Positions 24,869-33,935 of a stretch of 64,000 nucleotides of DNA are shown one piece after another. Source of the DNA: Thiobacillus sp. SCUT-2 (GTDB lineage Bacteria > Pseudomonadota > Gammaproteobacteria > Burkholderiales > Thiobacillaceae); NCBI RefSeq assembly GCF_035621355.1, contig NZ_CP141769.1, forward strand, positions 310,001-374,000. The letters are read 5' to 3'. The position numbers were made by a program, and so were the translations under genes. The notes under the pieces are model-generated. The model was not told the DNA's origin, made no database searches, and was given only the letters and a program-made list of their open reading frames with translations. Each line of letters begins with the position of its first letter. Position 1 is the first letter of the stretch.

Positions 24869-26235
24869 GGCTTCTTCGCCTGTCGCGCAACCAGCCACAC
24901 CAGCAACAGCACCGGCACCCCGATCAGCGCCGTGCCGGTGAAGAAATTCGCCCAGCCGTAGGCATCGACGAATTCTCCGGAGAAGCCGGCTATGAACTTG
25001 GGCAGCAGCAGCATCACCGAGGTGAACAGCGCATACTGCGTGGCCGAATACGCCTGGTTCACCAGGCTGGACAGGTAGGCGACGAAGGCCGACGAGGCGA
25101 TGCCGGCGGAAAGGTTGTCGGCCGACACCGTGAACACCAGCGCCCCCATGTCGTGCCCGCGCCCCGCCAGCCACACGAAAAGAAGATTGGTCGCCGCCGA
25201 CAGCAGCGCGCCGAGGAACAGCGTGCGCATCACGCCGAGCCGCATCGTCAGCACGCCGCCGAGCCCGGCGCCGGCGATGGTCATGATCACGCCGAACACC
25301 TTGGACACGGTGGCGACCTCGTCCTTGGTGAAGCCCATCTCCTGGTAGAAGGGATTGCTCATCACCCCCATCACCACGTCGGAAATCCGGTACAGCGCGA
25401 TCAGTGCCAGCATCAGCACGGCCTGCCACTTGTAGCGCTGGACGAAGTCGATGAACGGCGACAGCACCGCATCGTAGAACCACGCGATCGCGTTCAGCGG
25501 TCCGTCCGACAATCCCAAATGCGCGAACTTCTCGCGCGCATGCGCCTCGCGCTCGTTCGTCGCGGCGGGAATCCTCCTCTCGGGCTCGCGGATCGTCAGC
25601 GTGGTGAAGATGCCCACGACCATCAGCGCCGCCATCGCCGTGTACGCCACCTGCCACGGGGGGAAATCATAGGCCGCCGGGCTGCTGTCGGCGCTCGCCG
25701 CGATCCACAGCGCACCCGCGCCCGCGGTGATCATCGCGATGCGGTAGCCCGCCTGGTAGGTCGCCGCCATCGCGCCCTGTTTTTCGACCTCGACCGCCTC
25801 GATGCGGTAGGCGTCGAGCGCGATGTCCTGCGTCGCCGAGGCGAAGGCCACCGCCAGCGCGAAATAGACCGTGTGCGCCAGGTTCACCACCGGGTCGGTG
25901 TTCGCCATGCCGAAGAGCGCCAGCGCGATGCACACCTGCGAGAGCAGCAGCCAGGCCCGCCGCCGCCCCAGCAGGCGCGTCAGCAGCGGCAGGGGCAGCC
26001 GGTCGACCAGCGGCGACCACAGGAACTTGAAGCCGTACGCCAGCCCCACCCACGAGAGATGCCCGATCGTCGCCCGCGCGATGCCCGCCTCCGACAGCCA
26101 GAACGACAGCGTGCCGAGCACCAGCAGCAAGGGCAGCCCGGCGGAGAAGCCGAGGAACAGCATGCCGACGACGCGCGGGTGGGCGTAGACCTTGAGGGCG
26201 TTGAGCCAGGGATGGCTCAAGGCAGGGGTGGGCAT
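24865..26235 (-). CDS. ampG: AmpG-family muropeptide permease (MFS)
   Basis: A 456-residue transporter with twelve or more hydrophobic helices. Signature segments are G-F-S-A-G-L-P-L-L-L-V, W-S-P-L-V-D-R, S-A-T-Q-D-I-A-L-D-A-Y-R and N-P-F-Y-Q-E-M-G-F-T-K-D-E-V. AmpG imports GlcNAc-anhydroMurNAc peptides for cell-wall recycling and, in some bacteria, for beta-lactamase induction. No ampR or ampC lies nearby, so recycling is the likely role. It is the first gene of a two-gene minus-strand operon. Confidence 0.9.
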   Translation of the reverse strand: MPTPALSHPWLNALKVYAHPRVVGMLFLGFSAGLPLLLVLGTLSFWLSEAGIARATIGHLSWVGLAYGFKFLWSPLVDRLPLPLLTRLLGRRRAWLLLSQVCIALALFGMANTDPVVNLAHTVYFALAVAFASATQDIALDAYRIEAVEVEKQGAMAATYQAGYRIAMITAGAGALWIAASADSSPAAYDFPPWQVAYTAMAALMVVGIFTTLTIREPERRIPAATNEREAHAREKFAHLGLSDGPLNAIAWFYDAVLSPFIDFVQRYKWQAVLMLALIALYRISDVVMGVMSNPFYQEMGFTKDEVATVSKVFGVIMTIAGAGLGGVLTMRLGVMRTLFLGALLSAATNLLFVWLAGRGHDMGALVFTVSADNLSAGIASSAFVAYLSSLVNQAYSATQYALFTSVMLLLPKFIAGFSGEFVDAYGWANFFTGTALIGVPVLLLVWLVARQAKKP

Positions 26236-26526
26236 ATTCTCGATTGGCTTTCGGTGAACAGGTTGTTTATATTAAAAAAAAGTGGATTGGGGCTATGCGG
26301 TCGGCGTTGGGCTTCTGGGACTACCCGGGAGTCCTTCGACTTTCTGGGTGGCTTGCTCCATGGCCTTTTCTGCTGGTTTCCCTCAAGGTGAAAGCTTTCG
26401 TCTGTACACGGCTGCAAGCCGCTACTTTATCCGATCGGCATTCACCCAAGCCGAGTAATTTCTGACATTCGAAGGGCTTCTGTGGCCATGGTCGATTCAA
26501 ATGAGTCGTTAGGATAAGATGGCGCC
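26236..26526. other. AT-richer divergent gap between ampG and the toxin-antitoxin pair
   Basis: No gene or RNA is supported in these 291 bases. A TAAGAT hexamer at about 26514-26519 in front of the antitoxin start could be its -10 element. Composition drops relative to ampG and marks the edge of an acquired segment. Confidence 0.5.
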
Positions 26527-27231
26527 ATGACTCAGCGCATAGAAAAGGCCGCCATTTTCGATCAGCCAGCCTATCCGGCAAGCGAAGCCGCGTACATCCT
26601 CAATCTCCCCCCTGCAACAGTGAAAGCCTGGAGTTTTGGGCAGACACGTCGGGACGATGGCAGCGTGCGTTTCAAAGCAGTTATTCGCGCGGCCGATCCG
26701 CGTAATAGATTGCTGTCATTTGCCAATCTTTGCGAATTGCATGTTCTGGCTGCGATCCGGCGTGTGCATCGGGTTAGCCTGCCCAAAGTACGTGATAGCG
26801 TCGAATTCCTGCGTAGCCAGTTGGGTGCTGACAGGCCGCTGATCGATCGACAGTTCAAAACCAACGGTATCGATCTTTTCGTCGAGCACGCCAGCAAGTT
26901 GCTTAACGTGTCGCGTCAGGGACAAGAGGCGCTGCGCGGCGAATTCGAACTCGCACTCGCGCGCATTGAGCGTGACAACCAGGGCAATCCGATCAAACTG
27001 TTCCCGTTCAGTCGAACCTCCGAACATACGGCGCAGCAGCCGAAATCCGTGGTCATCGATCCGCGTCTGTCTTTTGGACGTCCTGTTTTGACTCGATCCG
27101 CTGTACCCACCGAAGTGATTTTCGACCGCTTCCAGGCCGGCGATTCGCTGGAAGACATGTCGCTCGATTACAACGTTGACGAAAAAGAAATCGAAGAAGC
27201 GCTCCGCTTCGAACAGCGCCGCGCCGCCTGA
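26527..27231 (+). CDS. VapB45-like antitoxin (DUF433 domain)
   Basis: A 234-residue protein. The N-terminal part has a helix-turn-helix-like segment (P-A-S-E-A-A-Y-I-L-N-L-P-P-A-T-V). The C-terminal DUF433 domain contains V-V-I-D-P-R-L-S-F-G-R-P-V-L and the acidic tail Y-N-V-D-E-K-E-I-E-E-A-L-R-F-E. This layout matches mycobacterial VapB45-type antitoxins, which pair with VapC45 PIN-like toxins. The next gene encodes such a toxin and overlaps by 56 bases. The protein probably neutralises the toxin and autoregulates the operon. Confidence 0.8.
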   Translation: MTQRIEKAAIFDQPAYPASEAAYILNLPPATVKAWSFGQTRRDDGSVRFKAVIRAADPRNRLLSFANLCELHVLAAIRRVHRVSLPKVRDSVEFLRSQLGADRPLIDRQFKTNGIDLFVEHASKLLNVSRQGQEALRGEFELALARIERDNQGNPIKLFPFSRTSEHTAQQPKSVVIDPRLSFGRPVLTRSAVPTEVIFDRFQAGDSLEDMSLDYNVDEKEIEEALRFEQRRAA

Positions 27232-27619
27232 ACCGATCACCCTGTTTGTCGATCGTTGCGCCTGGAGCCGTTTATTGGGCGAGGCGCTGGATGCGCTTGA
27301 CGCAACCTATATTGCCCACCATCAGTATTTTTCACCCGATGCACCGGACGAAGAATGGCTGGCCGTTGCGGGCCGGGAAGGCTGGGTGGTGCTCACTCGT
27401 GACAAGCACATCCGCAGACGCCCAGCCGAACTCGAAGCGTTTCGCGAGCACAAGGTCATCGTGTTTGTGTTGGCCGCCGGCAATGCTTCGGCCGCTGAAA
27501 CGGCCGATCTCATCACACGCCTGTATGGAAAAATCCAGAAACTCGCTACTCAAACCGAGCCGCCCGTCATGTACAGCGTAACCCGCTCTGGGATGGGCAA
27601 GCCGATGAAGTTCAAGTAA
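27176..27619 (+). CDS. VapC45-like PIN-domain toxin
   Basis: A 147-residue protein with a basic N-terminus (T-K-K-K-S-K-K-R). The PIN-like core has acidic residues in L-F-V-D-R-C, D-E-E-W-L-A and L-T-R-D-K-H-I-R-R-R, consistent with a Mg-dependent ribonuclease site. The only in-frame start before the core is TTG at 27176, inside the antitoxin gene, so expression depends on coupled translation at a weak start. Its stop overlaps by eight bases the stop of the convergent restriction-modification gene. The RNA target is not known. Confidence 0.75.
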   Translation: MTKKKSKKRSASNSAAPPEPITLFVDRCAWSRLLGEALDALDATYIAHHQYFSPDAPDEEWLAVAGREGWVVLTRDKHIRRRPAELEAFREHKVIVFVLAAGNASAAETADLITRLYGKIQKLATQTEPPVMYSVTRSGMGKPMKFK

Positions 27620-30368
27620 CGGTAGTCTTCTTCCCGCGCTTAACGGGGACAGCAGGCAGCAGCGAAGTCAGCACCTGGTAGCGCTGAAACAGGAACGCCA
27701 CCCGCTCGGCGTCGGACTTGAAGCCAGATTTGCCGTAGGCCTTGTCCACCGCCGCGTCGAGCTTCTGGTGCGCGCGCAAAAGCGCGGGCGGCATGGTCAG
27801 CGGGTCGTAGAGGTCGGCGAGCGAGGCGCCGGGAAAAGCGGCACGTGCGTCGAGCACGGCCTGGGCGGCGGTCTCGATGGCCAGCTTCGTCTTGTCGTCG
27901 GGGGCGTCGGGCCAGGGGAAGTTGTTGTAGACGATCTGACCGGTATAGCGATAGCGGCTTTCCAAGCGACCACAAACATATTTCACCCAGGCCATATGCA
28001 TGCGGGAAGTCATGACGCCAAAGTGAAACAGCGTGGCATCAGGAATGCATAGATTGGCATTTCCAACAATTACTTGGGGCGACAGAAAGCCAATCGGAAT
28101 AAACTCGCGCCGTTCGGACGAATGGCATGGCACCAGCAAATAGCGGGTCGTGGGTTGACGGATTTCGCCGAACAGCGCGGGTGTCGCGGCGAGTGCCCGC
28201 GTAGCCTCTCGACTACTCGCTTCCCGATGGGCTTTGACCTTCTGAACGCGCTCCATGACAGCTGGCATGGCACGCAGTTCTGCAGGTGGACAGTCCTCCA
28301 GCCATAAGCACCAACGCGGGATGTTGTTTATGAATTCGTCTGCACCGAGAAAAGGTCTGATCCACTGGGTGGCGGCGGGGCATACGCTCAGCAGTGCCTC
28401 TTTCTCTGCATCATTTAGAAATAGATGGCCGCCGTCGTTGGCCATGGAGCCAAAGACGATGGGTGGTACGTCACAAATAACTGTGCGCCGTGATGGCAAC
28501 GCTACATCCGGGGCATCGACCAGATAGGGGTTGATGTTGGTGGCAATCGTGGCATGTGGCTCGCCATCCAAGTCGTCGTATTCGTAAATCACACGGCGCG
28601 TAGGCAGAGACCGAGCAAAGCCAATAATGACGCAATGCACGGCAGCCTTGCCGCGTGCCTCGTTACTCCAGCGGAAGGTTCGATGGGCGAAATGGATGTG
28701 CATTCCCTGTGCCAGCATCCATCCCCACAAACTGCCAACTTGCTCGCCCTGGACAATGCTGTTGGTGGAGACAAAGCCTGCGACCACGCCCGGATTCGAC
28801 TTGGAGTAAGCCGCGGCCTTGATGTACCACGCCGCGACGAAATCCAGCACACCACCGCCTTCAAGCCGTGCAAACAACGGTGCAGCATCAGACTTTTGCT
28901 GTGCAGATTGATGCTGCTTGCCAATAAACGGCGGGTTACTCATGACGTAGCTCGCGCGCTCGGCCGGCAGCACGTTGTTCCAGTCTAGCGTGAGCGCGTT
29001 GCCGTGGACGATGTGCGGGCTGGTCTTGAGTGGAATGCGGGCGAAGTACATGCCGAATTCCTCGCCGACCCGGAGGTTCATCTGGTGATCGACGAGCCAC
29101 AGCGCGACCTGGGCGATCTGCGCGGGGAATTCCTCGATCTCGATGCCGTGGAACTGGTCGACGTCGAGCTGGATGGCCTGGTGGATGTCGAGGAAGCGCG
29201 AGCCGGGGCCTTCGTTGGACGCGCGCAGGATTTCGAGTTCCAGCAGGCGCAGCTCGCGGTAGGCGATGACGAGGAAGTTACCGCAGCCGCAAGCGGGGTC
29301 GAAGAAGGTGAGCGAACGCAGTTTCTTATGGAACTCGAACAGCCGGTTGCGGTTCTTCTTCACCTTGTGGAACTCGTCCCACAGGACGTCGAGGAACAGC
29401 GGCTTGATGAGCTTGAGGATGTTTTCCTCGCTGGTGTAGTGCGCGCCAAGATTGCGCCGCGCGGTCTTGTCCATGATGGACTGAAACAGCGCGCCGAAGA
29501 TGGCCGGAGAAATCGCGCTCCAGTCGAGCGCGCAGGCGTCGAGCAGGGCCTCGCGCATGGCCGAGTCGAAATCGGCGATGGGAATGGCTTCCTCGAACAG
29601 GCGGCCGTTGACGTAGGGGAAGGCGGCGAGCTGTTCGTCGAGCGCGGGGCTACGCTTCGGCTCCGGCGTGTTCAGAACCTGGAACAGCTGGGCGAGCAGC
29701 GGGCCGAGGTCGGAACCGTCCTCGCGGGTGCGCTCCTCGATGTAGGTGTGTAAGGCTTGCGCCGGCTGGAAGATGCCGGTGTCGTCGGCGAACAGACAGA
29801 ACAGCAGGCGCACCAGCAGCACTTCAAGCGCGTGGCCGTCATAGCCGGACGCCTTGAGCGCGTCGTGCAGCCGCCCCATATGTTCGGCGGCCCGGATGTT
29901 GACCGGGTTCTGCGGCTTGATGTCCTGCGTTTCGTAGCCGGCGACGAAGCCGAAGTGGCGGATGTACTTGTGCAGATCTTTCAGCGCGAATTCACGGGTA
30001 TCGCCGCTTTCCAGATCGTAGAGGCGGAAGCGGGCGAAGTCGCACACGACGATGTGGCGCGGCAGGTCGCGTTCCTTGATGCCGGGGAAATAATCGAGCG
30101 CCTGATTAAAGGCACGGTCGAGGTTCTTGCCGCGCGACTTCTGCTCCACCAGCAGCATGCCGGGCCAGAACAGATCGACGTAGCCCTGGTCGCCGCCGAA
30201 TTTCTTGACGGCGTGTTCGAAGGTGGCGACGCGCTTGTTGGTGATGCCGAAGATTTCGAAGAAGGCGATCCAGAACGGCTTGGCCTCGCTGTCCTCGCTG
30301 GAGGCGTCTGCCCACTCGCGGGAGAAGGCGAGGGCGCGGGACTTGATCTCGTTCCAGGAAAGCGGCAT
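27612..30368 (-). CDS. MmeI-like type IIL restriction-modification enzyme (N6-adenine methyltransferase with nuclease domain)
   Basis: A 918-residue single-chain enzyme, nearly the length of MmeI (919). Near the N-terminus Asp65, Glu75 and Lys77 form D-x9-E-x-K (in V-D-L-F-W-P-G-M-L-L-V-E-Q-K), the same spacing as the MmeI nuclease site. A helical connector follows. Methylase motif I is F-F-D-P-A-C-G-C-G-N-F (about residue 355) and motif IV is S-N-P-P-F (about 478), the adenine-N6 type. The last 300 residues would hold the target-recognition domain. Such enzymes methylate one strand and cut about 20 bases away. Start M-P-L-S-W at 30368. No separate restriction or specificity gene is present. 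Confidence 0.85.
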   Translation of the reverse strand: MPLSWNEIKSRALAFSREWADASSEDSEAKPFWIAFFEIFGITNKRVATFEHAVKKFGGDQGYVDLFWPGMLLVEQKSRGKNLDRAFNQALDYFPGIKERDLPRHIVVCDFARFRLYDLESGDTREFALKDLHKYIRHFGFVAGYETQDIKPQNPVNIRAAEHMGRLHDALKASGYDGHALEVLLVRLLFCLFADDTGIFQPAQALHTYIEERTREDGSDLGPLLAQLFQVLNTPEPKRSPALDEQLAAFPYVNGRLFEEAIPIADFDSAMREALLDACALDWSAISPAIFGALFQSIMDKTARRNLGAHYTSEENILKLIKPLFLDVLWDEFHKVKKNRNRLFEFHKKLRSLTFFDPACGCGNFLVIAYRELRLLELEILRASNEGPGSRFLDIHQAIQLDVDQFHGIEIEEFPAQIAQVALWLVDHQMNLRVGEEFGMYFARIPLKTSPHIVHGNALTLDWNNVLPAERASYVMSNPPFIGKQHQSAQQKSDAAPLFARLEGGGVLDFVAAWYIKAAAYSKSNPGVVAGFVSTNSIVQGEQVGSLWGWMLAQGMHIHFAHRTFRWSNEARGKAAVHCVIIGFARSLPTRRVIYEYDDLDGEPHATIATNINPYLVDAPDVALPSRRTVICDVPPIVFGSMANDGGHLFLNDAEKEALLSVCPAATQWIRPFLGADEFINNIPRWCLWLEDCPPAELRAMPAVMERVQKVKAHREASSREATRALAATPALFGEIRQPTTRYLLVPCHSSERREFIPIGFLSPQVIVGNANLCIPDATLFHFGVMTSRMHMAWVKYVCGRLESRYRYTGQIVYNNFPWPDAPDDKTKLAIETAAQAVLDARAAFPGASLADLYDPLTMPPALLRAHQKLDAAVDKAYGKSGFKSDAERVAFLFQRYQVLTSLLPAVPVKRGKKTTVT

Positions 30369-30370
30369 GG

Positions 30371-31150
30371 CTACGGAGTGTAGTCGTAGTCGACGATCAG
30401 CGGCGCGTGGTCGGAAAAGCGCTGGTCCTTGTAGACGCTGGCGGACTTCGCCCTGGCCGCGATGCCGGGGGTGGCGATCTGATAGTCGATGCGCCAGCCG
30501 ACGTTCTTGGCCCAGGCCTGGCCGCGGTTGCTCCACCAGGTGTAGGCCTCGCCGGTGTGTTCGGGATAAAGGCTGCGGTAGACGTCGACCCAGCCGAGTT
30601 CGTCGAACAGGCGCGTCATCCAGGCGCGTTCCTCGGGCAGGAAGCCGGAGTTCTTCTGGTTGGATTTCCAGTTCCTGAGGTCGATCTCGCGGTGGGCGAT
30701 GTTCCAGTCGCCGCAGATGACGATCTCGCGGCCAGACTTGATCAGCGCCTCGAGGTGGGGGAAAAACTGTTCCATGAAGCGGAACTTGGCCTGCTGGCGC
30801 TCCTCGCTGCTGGAGCCGGAAGGCTGGTAGAGCGAGATCACGGCGAGATGGCCGTAGTCGGCTTCGATGTAGCGGCCCTCGGCGTCGAATTCGGGAATGC
30901 CGAAGCCTTCGACTATCTGCTGGGGTTGTTGGCGTGTGTAGATGCCGACGCCGCTGTAGCCCTTCTTCTCGGCGTGGTGGAAGGCGCCGGCAAGGCCGTC
31001 GCAGGCGACGAGTTCGGGCTTCAGGTCGGCGGCCTGCGCCTTCAGTTCCTGCACGCAGACGACGTCGGCATGCTGTGCGGGCAGCCAGTCGAAGAAACCC
31101 TTGGTGGCGGCGGACCGGATGCCGTTGAGGTTGGCCGATATAATTCGCAT
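30371..31150 (-). CDS. xthA: Exodeoxyribonuclease III
   Basis: A 259-residue AP endonuclease/3'-5' exonuclease. It shows [11 protein letters not shown] near the start, the metal ligand in C-V-Q-E-L-K (Glu35), [14 protein letters not shown] and the catalytic C-terminal F-S-D-H-A-P-L. It cuts abasic sites in base-excision repair. The start M-R-I-I-S at 31150 is preferred; a TTG 15 bases upstream is possible. It diverges from pyrE with only 28 bases between starts, so the two promoters overlap. The stop is two bases before the restriction-modification gene. Confidence 0.93.
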   Translation of the reverse strand: MRIISANLNGIRSAATKGFFDWLPAQHADVVCVQELKAQAADLKPELVACDGLAGAFHHAEKKGYSGVGIYTRQQPQQIVEGFGIPEFDAEGRYIEADYGHLAVISLYQPSGSSSEERQQAKFRFMEQFFPHLEALIKSGREIVICGDWNIAHREIDLRNWKSNQKNSGFLPEERAWMTRLFDELGWVDVYRSLYPEHTGEAYTWWSNRGQAWAKNVGWRIDYQIATPGIAARAKSASVYKDQRFSDHAPLIVDYDYTP

Positions 31151-31178
31151 CAGTTTCGCATTCAAGAAAAGTCAGGAA

Positions 31179-31817
31179 ATGTCCGATTACAGAGCCGAGT
31201 TTGTGAAGTTCGCCATTGATTCGAACGTGTTGTGTTTTGGCGAGTTCAAGACCAAGGCGGGGCGCATGAGCCCCTATTTTTTCAACGCGGGGCTGTTCAA
31301 CGACGGCGACAAGCTGAAGCGGCTGGGCGAATTTTACGCGAAAGCCATCGTCGGCTCGGGGATCGCGTTCGACGTGCTGTTCGGACCAGCCTACAAGGGC
31401 ATCCCGCTGGCGGCGAGCATCGCGATCGCGCTGTCCGCGATGGGCCGCAACGTGCCGTTCGCCTTCAACCGCAAGGAGGCGAAGGACCACGGCGAGGGCG
31501 GCACGGTGGTCGGCGCCGCGCTCAAAGGCAAGGTGCTGATCGTCGACGATGTGATCTCGGCGGGTACCTCGGTGCGCGAGTCGGTCGACCTGATCCGCGC
31601 GGCGGGCGCCGAGCCGGCGGGCGTGGTGATCGCGCTGGACCGCATGGAGCGCGGCACCGGAGCGAAATCCGCGGTGCAGGAAGTGCGCGAGCAGTATGGC
31701 ATTCCGGTGGCGGCGGTGGTCACCCTGGACAACCTGGTGGAGTTTCTGGAACGTGATGCAAAGCGACAAACCGAACTGCAAGCCGTGGCGGCCTACCGGG
31801 CGCAATACGGCGTCTAG
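31179..31817 (+). CDS. pyrE: Orotate phosphoribosyltransferase
   Basis: A 212-residue enzyme that joins orotate and PRPP to form OMP in pyrimidine synthesis. It starts M-S-D-Y-R-A-E-F and has [22 protein letters not shown] and the PRPP-binding motif [13 protein letters not shown]. Length agrees with E. coli PyrE (213). CAGGAA precedes the start. The 3' end overlaps the start of the DUF4124 gene by 62 bases. Confidence 0.95.
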   Translation: MSDYRAEFVKFAIDSNVLCFGEFKTKAGRMSPYFFNAGLFNDGDKLKRLGEFYAKAIVGSGIAFDVLFGPAYKGIPLAASIAIALSAMGRNVPFAFNRKEAKDHGEGGTVVGAALKGKVLIVDDVISAGTSVRESVDLIRAAGAEPAGVVIALDRMERGTGAKSAVQEVREQYGIPVAAVVTLDNLVEFLERDAKRQTELQAVAAYRAQYGV

Positions 31818-32406
31818 TCTACTGGCCCTGGGCTTGCTGCTGACAGCGAGCGCGGCGCAGGCCGGGATGTACCGCTGGGTCGACGGCAACGGCCGCGTGC
31901 ACTACAGCGACACGCCGCCGGCCACCTACAACCAGAGCGGCGGCGTCGAGATGAACAAGCAGGGCGGCGTCGTCAAGCGCACGCAGTCCGAGGCCGAACG
32001 CCGCGCCGAGGCCGCGCGCCAGGCGGAGGAGAAGCGCATCCAGGACGAGCAGCAGAAGCAGGCACAACTCGATCGCGCGCTGACCCAGACCTATACCACC
32101 GAAGCGGAAATCGACCTCGCACGCGACCGGGCGCTGGAGAACTACAAGCTGATGAACCGGGGGGCCGAAATACGCGCCCGCGCGGTCGATGCCAACCTGG
32201 CCGAACTGCGCGGGCGGATTGCGGCGATCGAGAAGGCCGGGCGCCCGGTCAGCCCCAACCTGCGGGCGCAGCTCGATCAGGCGGTCCGCGAGCGCGAGGA
32301 CCTCACGCGCACCATCCAGGGCAACCAGGAGGCGATGGAGCAGGTGCGCCAGAAGTACGCCGCCGACAAGGCGCGCTTCCGCGAACTGACGGGCAGCAGC
32401 AAGTAG
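31756..32406 (+). CDS. DUF4124 domain-containing secreted coiled-coil protein
   Basis: A 216-residue protein. The signal peptide ([16 protein letters not shown]) is followed at once by the DUF4124 motif [19 protein letters not shown]. Residues about 95-216 form a long charged coiled coil. DUF4124 modules occur in many periplasmic proteins of unknown function. The start at 31756 lies inside pyrE, giving a 62-base overlap; no other start includes the signal. A terminator follows 31 bases after the stop. Confidence 0.83.
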   Translation: MQSDKPNCKPWRPTGRNTASSLLALGLLLTASAAQAGMYRWVDGNGRVHYSDTPPATYNQSGGVEMNKQGGVVKRTQSEAERRAEAARQAEEKRIQDEQQKQAQLDRALTQTYTTEAEIDLARDRALENYKLMNRGAEIRARAVDANLAELRGRIAAIEKAGRPVSPNLRAQLDQAVREREDLTRTIQGNQEAMEQVRQKYAADKARFRELTGSSK

Positions 32407-32436
32407 CGGTCACCGCGGCGAGGACGCAGACGACAA

Positions 32437-32461
32437 GGGGCGCAATCGGCGCCCCTTTTTC
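32437..32461 (+). terminator. Rho-independent terminator after the DUF4124 gene
   Basis: GGGGCGC-AATCG-GCGCCCC followed by TTTTTC. It ends the pyrE transcript just before the convergent gatB stop. Confidence 0.88.
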
Positions 32462-32462
32462 T

Positions 32463-33935
32463 TCACTGCAGCCTGGCCTTCAGCAGTTCGTTGACCTGCG
32501 CCGGATTGGCCTTGCCGCGGCTGGCCTTCATCACCTGGCCGACCAGGGCGTTGAAGGCCTTTTCCTTGCCGGCGCGGAATTCGTCGACCGACTTCTGGTT
32601 GGCGGCGAGCACCTCGTCGACGATCTTTTCCAGTTCGCCGCTGTCCGACATCTGCTTGAGTCCGCGCGCCTCGATGATCGCGTCGACCTCGCCGGCGCCT
32701 TCCCACAGGCCTTCGAACACCTGCTTGGCGAGCTTGCCGGAAAGGGTGCCATCCTGGATGCGCGCGATCAGCGCACCGAGCTGGGCGGCGGACACCGGGC
32801 TCTGCGCGATGTCGAGTTCGGCCTTGTTGAGTGCGGCGGCGAGTTCGCCCATCACCCAGTTGGCGGCGAGCTTCGCATGCTCCCCTCTCCCTCCGGGAGA
32901 GGGACTGGGGGAGAGGGAAGCCAGCACCGCCTCGAAATATTCCGCCGTGGCGCGCGATGAGGTCAGCGCCGTCGCGTCATAAGCCGATAGGCCATCCATG
33001 CGGTATTTCGCGAGTTTGACCTGCGGCAGCTCCGGCATTTCGGCACGCACCCGCTCGATCCATTCTTCGGTCAGCCTGACCGGCAGCAGGTCGGGGTCGG
33101 GGAAGTAGCGATAGTCGTGCGCCTCTTCCTTGCTGCGCATCATGCGCGTCTCGCCGGTGTCGGGGTCGAACAGCACGGTGGCCTGCTCGATGCGGCCGCC
33201 GTCCTCGAGCGTCTCGATCTGCCAGCGCACTTCGTAGTCGATCGCCTGCTGCAGGAAGCGAAAGGAGTTGAGGTTCTTGATCTCGCGGCGGGTGCCGAAT
33301 TCCTTCTGCCCGACCGGGCGCACGGAGACGTTGGCGTCGACGCGGAAGCTGCCTTCCTGCATGTTGCCGTCGCAGATGCCGATCCAGGTCACCAGCGTGT
33401 GCAGCGCTTTCGCATAGGCGACCGCCTCGGCGCTGGAGCGCATCTCCGGCTCGGAGACAATCTCCAGCAGTGGCGTGCCGGCGCGGTTCAAATCGATGCC
33501 GGTCATGCCGTGGAAGTCTTCGTGCAGCGACTTGCCGGCATCCTCTTCCAGGTGGGCGCGGGTCAGGTGGATGACGCGCTCTTCCGACTGCCCTGAGCTT
33601 GTCGAAGGGACCACGATCGTCAGCGCGCCGCCCTCGACGATGGGCTTGGCGAGCTGGCTGATCTGGTAGCCCTTGGGGAGATCAGGATAGAAGTAGTTCT
33701 TGCGGTCGAACACGTTGACGCGGTTGAGCGTGGCGCCGATGGCGAGGCCGAACTTGATCGCGCACTCGACCGCAGCCTTGTTCAGCACGGGCAGCACGCC
33801 GGGCAGCGCGATGTCGACCGCGCTCGCCTGGGTGTTGGGCGCGGCGCCGAAGGCGGTGCTGCTGCCGGAGAAGATCTTGGACTGGGTGGCGAGCTGGGTG
33901 TGGACTTCCAGCCCGATGACGGTCTCCCACTTCAT
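32463..33935 (-). CDS. gatB: Asp/Glu-tRNA amidotransferase subunit B with two repeat-derived insertions
   Basis: A 490-residue GatB, which converts mischarged Glu-tRNA(Gln) and Asp-tRNA(Asn) together with GatA and GatC. It starts [15 protein letters not shown] and has the cradle motif [21 protein letters not shown] and a C-terminal YqeY-like tail. Two stretches are foreign to the family: S-T-S-S-G-Q-S-E (about residues 111-118) and [11 protein letters not shown] (about 340-350). Each is encoded by a different repetitive palindromic element. The frame is intact, so the enzyme is probably functional. It overlaps gatA by four bases. Confidence 0.95.
   Translation of the reverse strand: MKWETVIGLEVHTQLATQSKIFSGSSTAFGAAPNTQASAVDIALPGVLPVLNKAAVECAIKFGLAIGATLNRVNVFDRKNYFYPDLPKGYQISQLAKPIVEGGALTIVVPSTSSGQSEERVIHLTRAHLEEDAGKSLHEDFHGMTGIDLNRAGTPLLEIVSEPEMRSSAEAVAYAKALHTLVTWIGICDGNMQEGSFRVDANVSVRPVGQKEFGTRREIKNLNSFRFLQQAIDYEVRWQIETLEDGGRIEQATVLFDPDTGETRMMRSKEEAHDYRYFPDPDLLPVRLTEEWIERVRAEMPELPQVKLAKYRMDGLSAYDATALTSSRATAEYFEAVLASLSPSPSPGGRGEHAKLAANWVMGELAAALNKAELDIAQSPVSAAQLGALIARIQDGTLSGKLAKQVFEGLWEGAGEVDAIIEARGLKQMSDSGELEKIVDEVLAANQKSVDEFRAGKEKAFNALVGQVMKASRGKANPAQVNELLKARLQ
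32883..32917. repeat. Palindromic repeat element inside gatB (CCCTCTCCC type)
   Basis: CCCTCTCCC-TCC-GGGAGAGGG (32883-32903) is followed by ACTGGGGGAGAGGG. A related palindrome lies at 61974-61997 in an intergenic region. This type of mobile short repeat is common in high-GC proteobacteria. Confidence 0.8.
33591..33609. repeat. Repeat element inside gatB (CCCTGAGCTTGTCGAAGGG type)
   Basis: CCCTGAGCTTGTCGAAGGG is a widespread short interspersed repeat in proteobacterial genomes. Read on the gatB strand it encodes S-T-S-S-G-Q-S, absent from ordinary GatB sequences. Confidence 0.8.

Noticed and set aside
30371-31889. Upstream extension of the restriction-modification reading frame
   Set aside because: The frame stays open through xthA and pyrE on the opposite frame, but similarity to the enzyme begins at M-P-L-S-W (30368).
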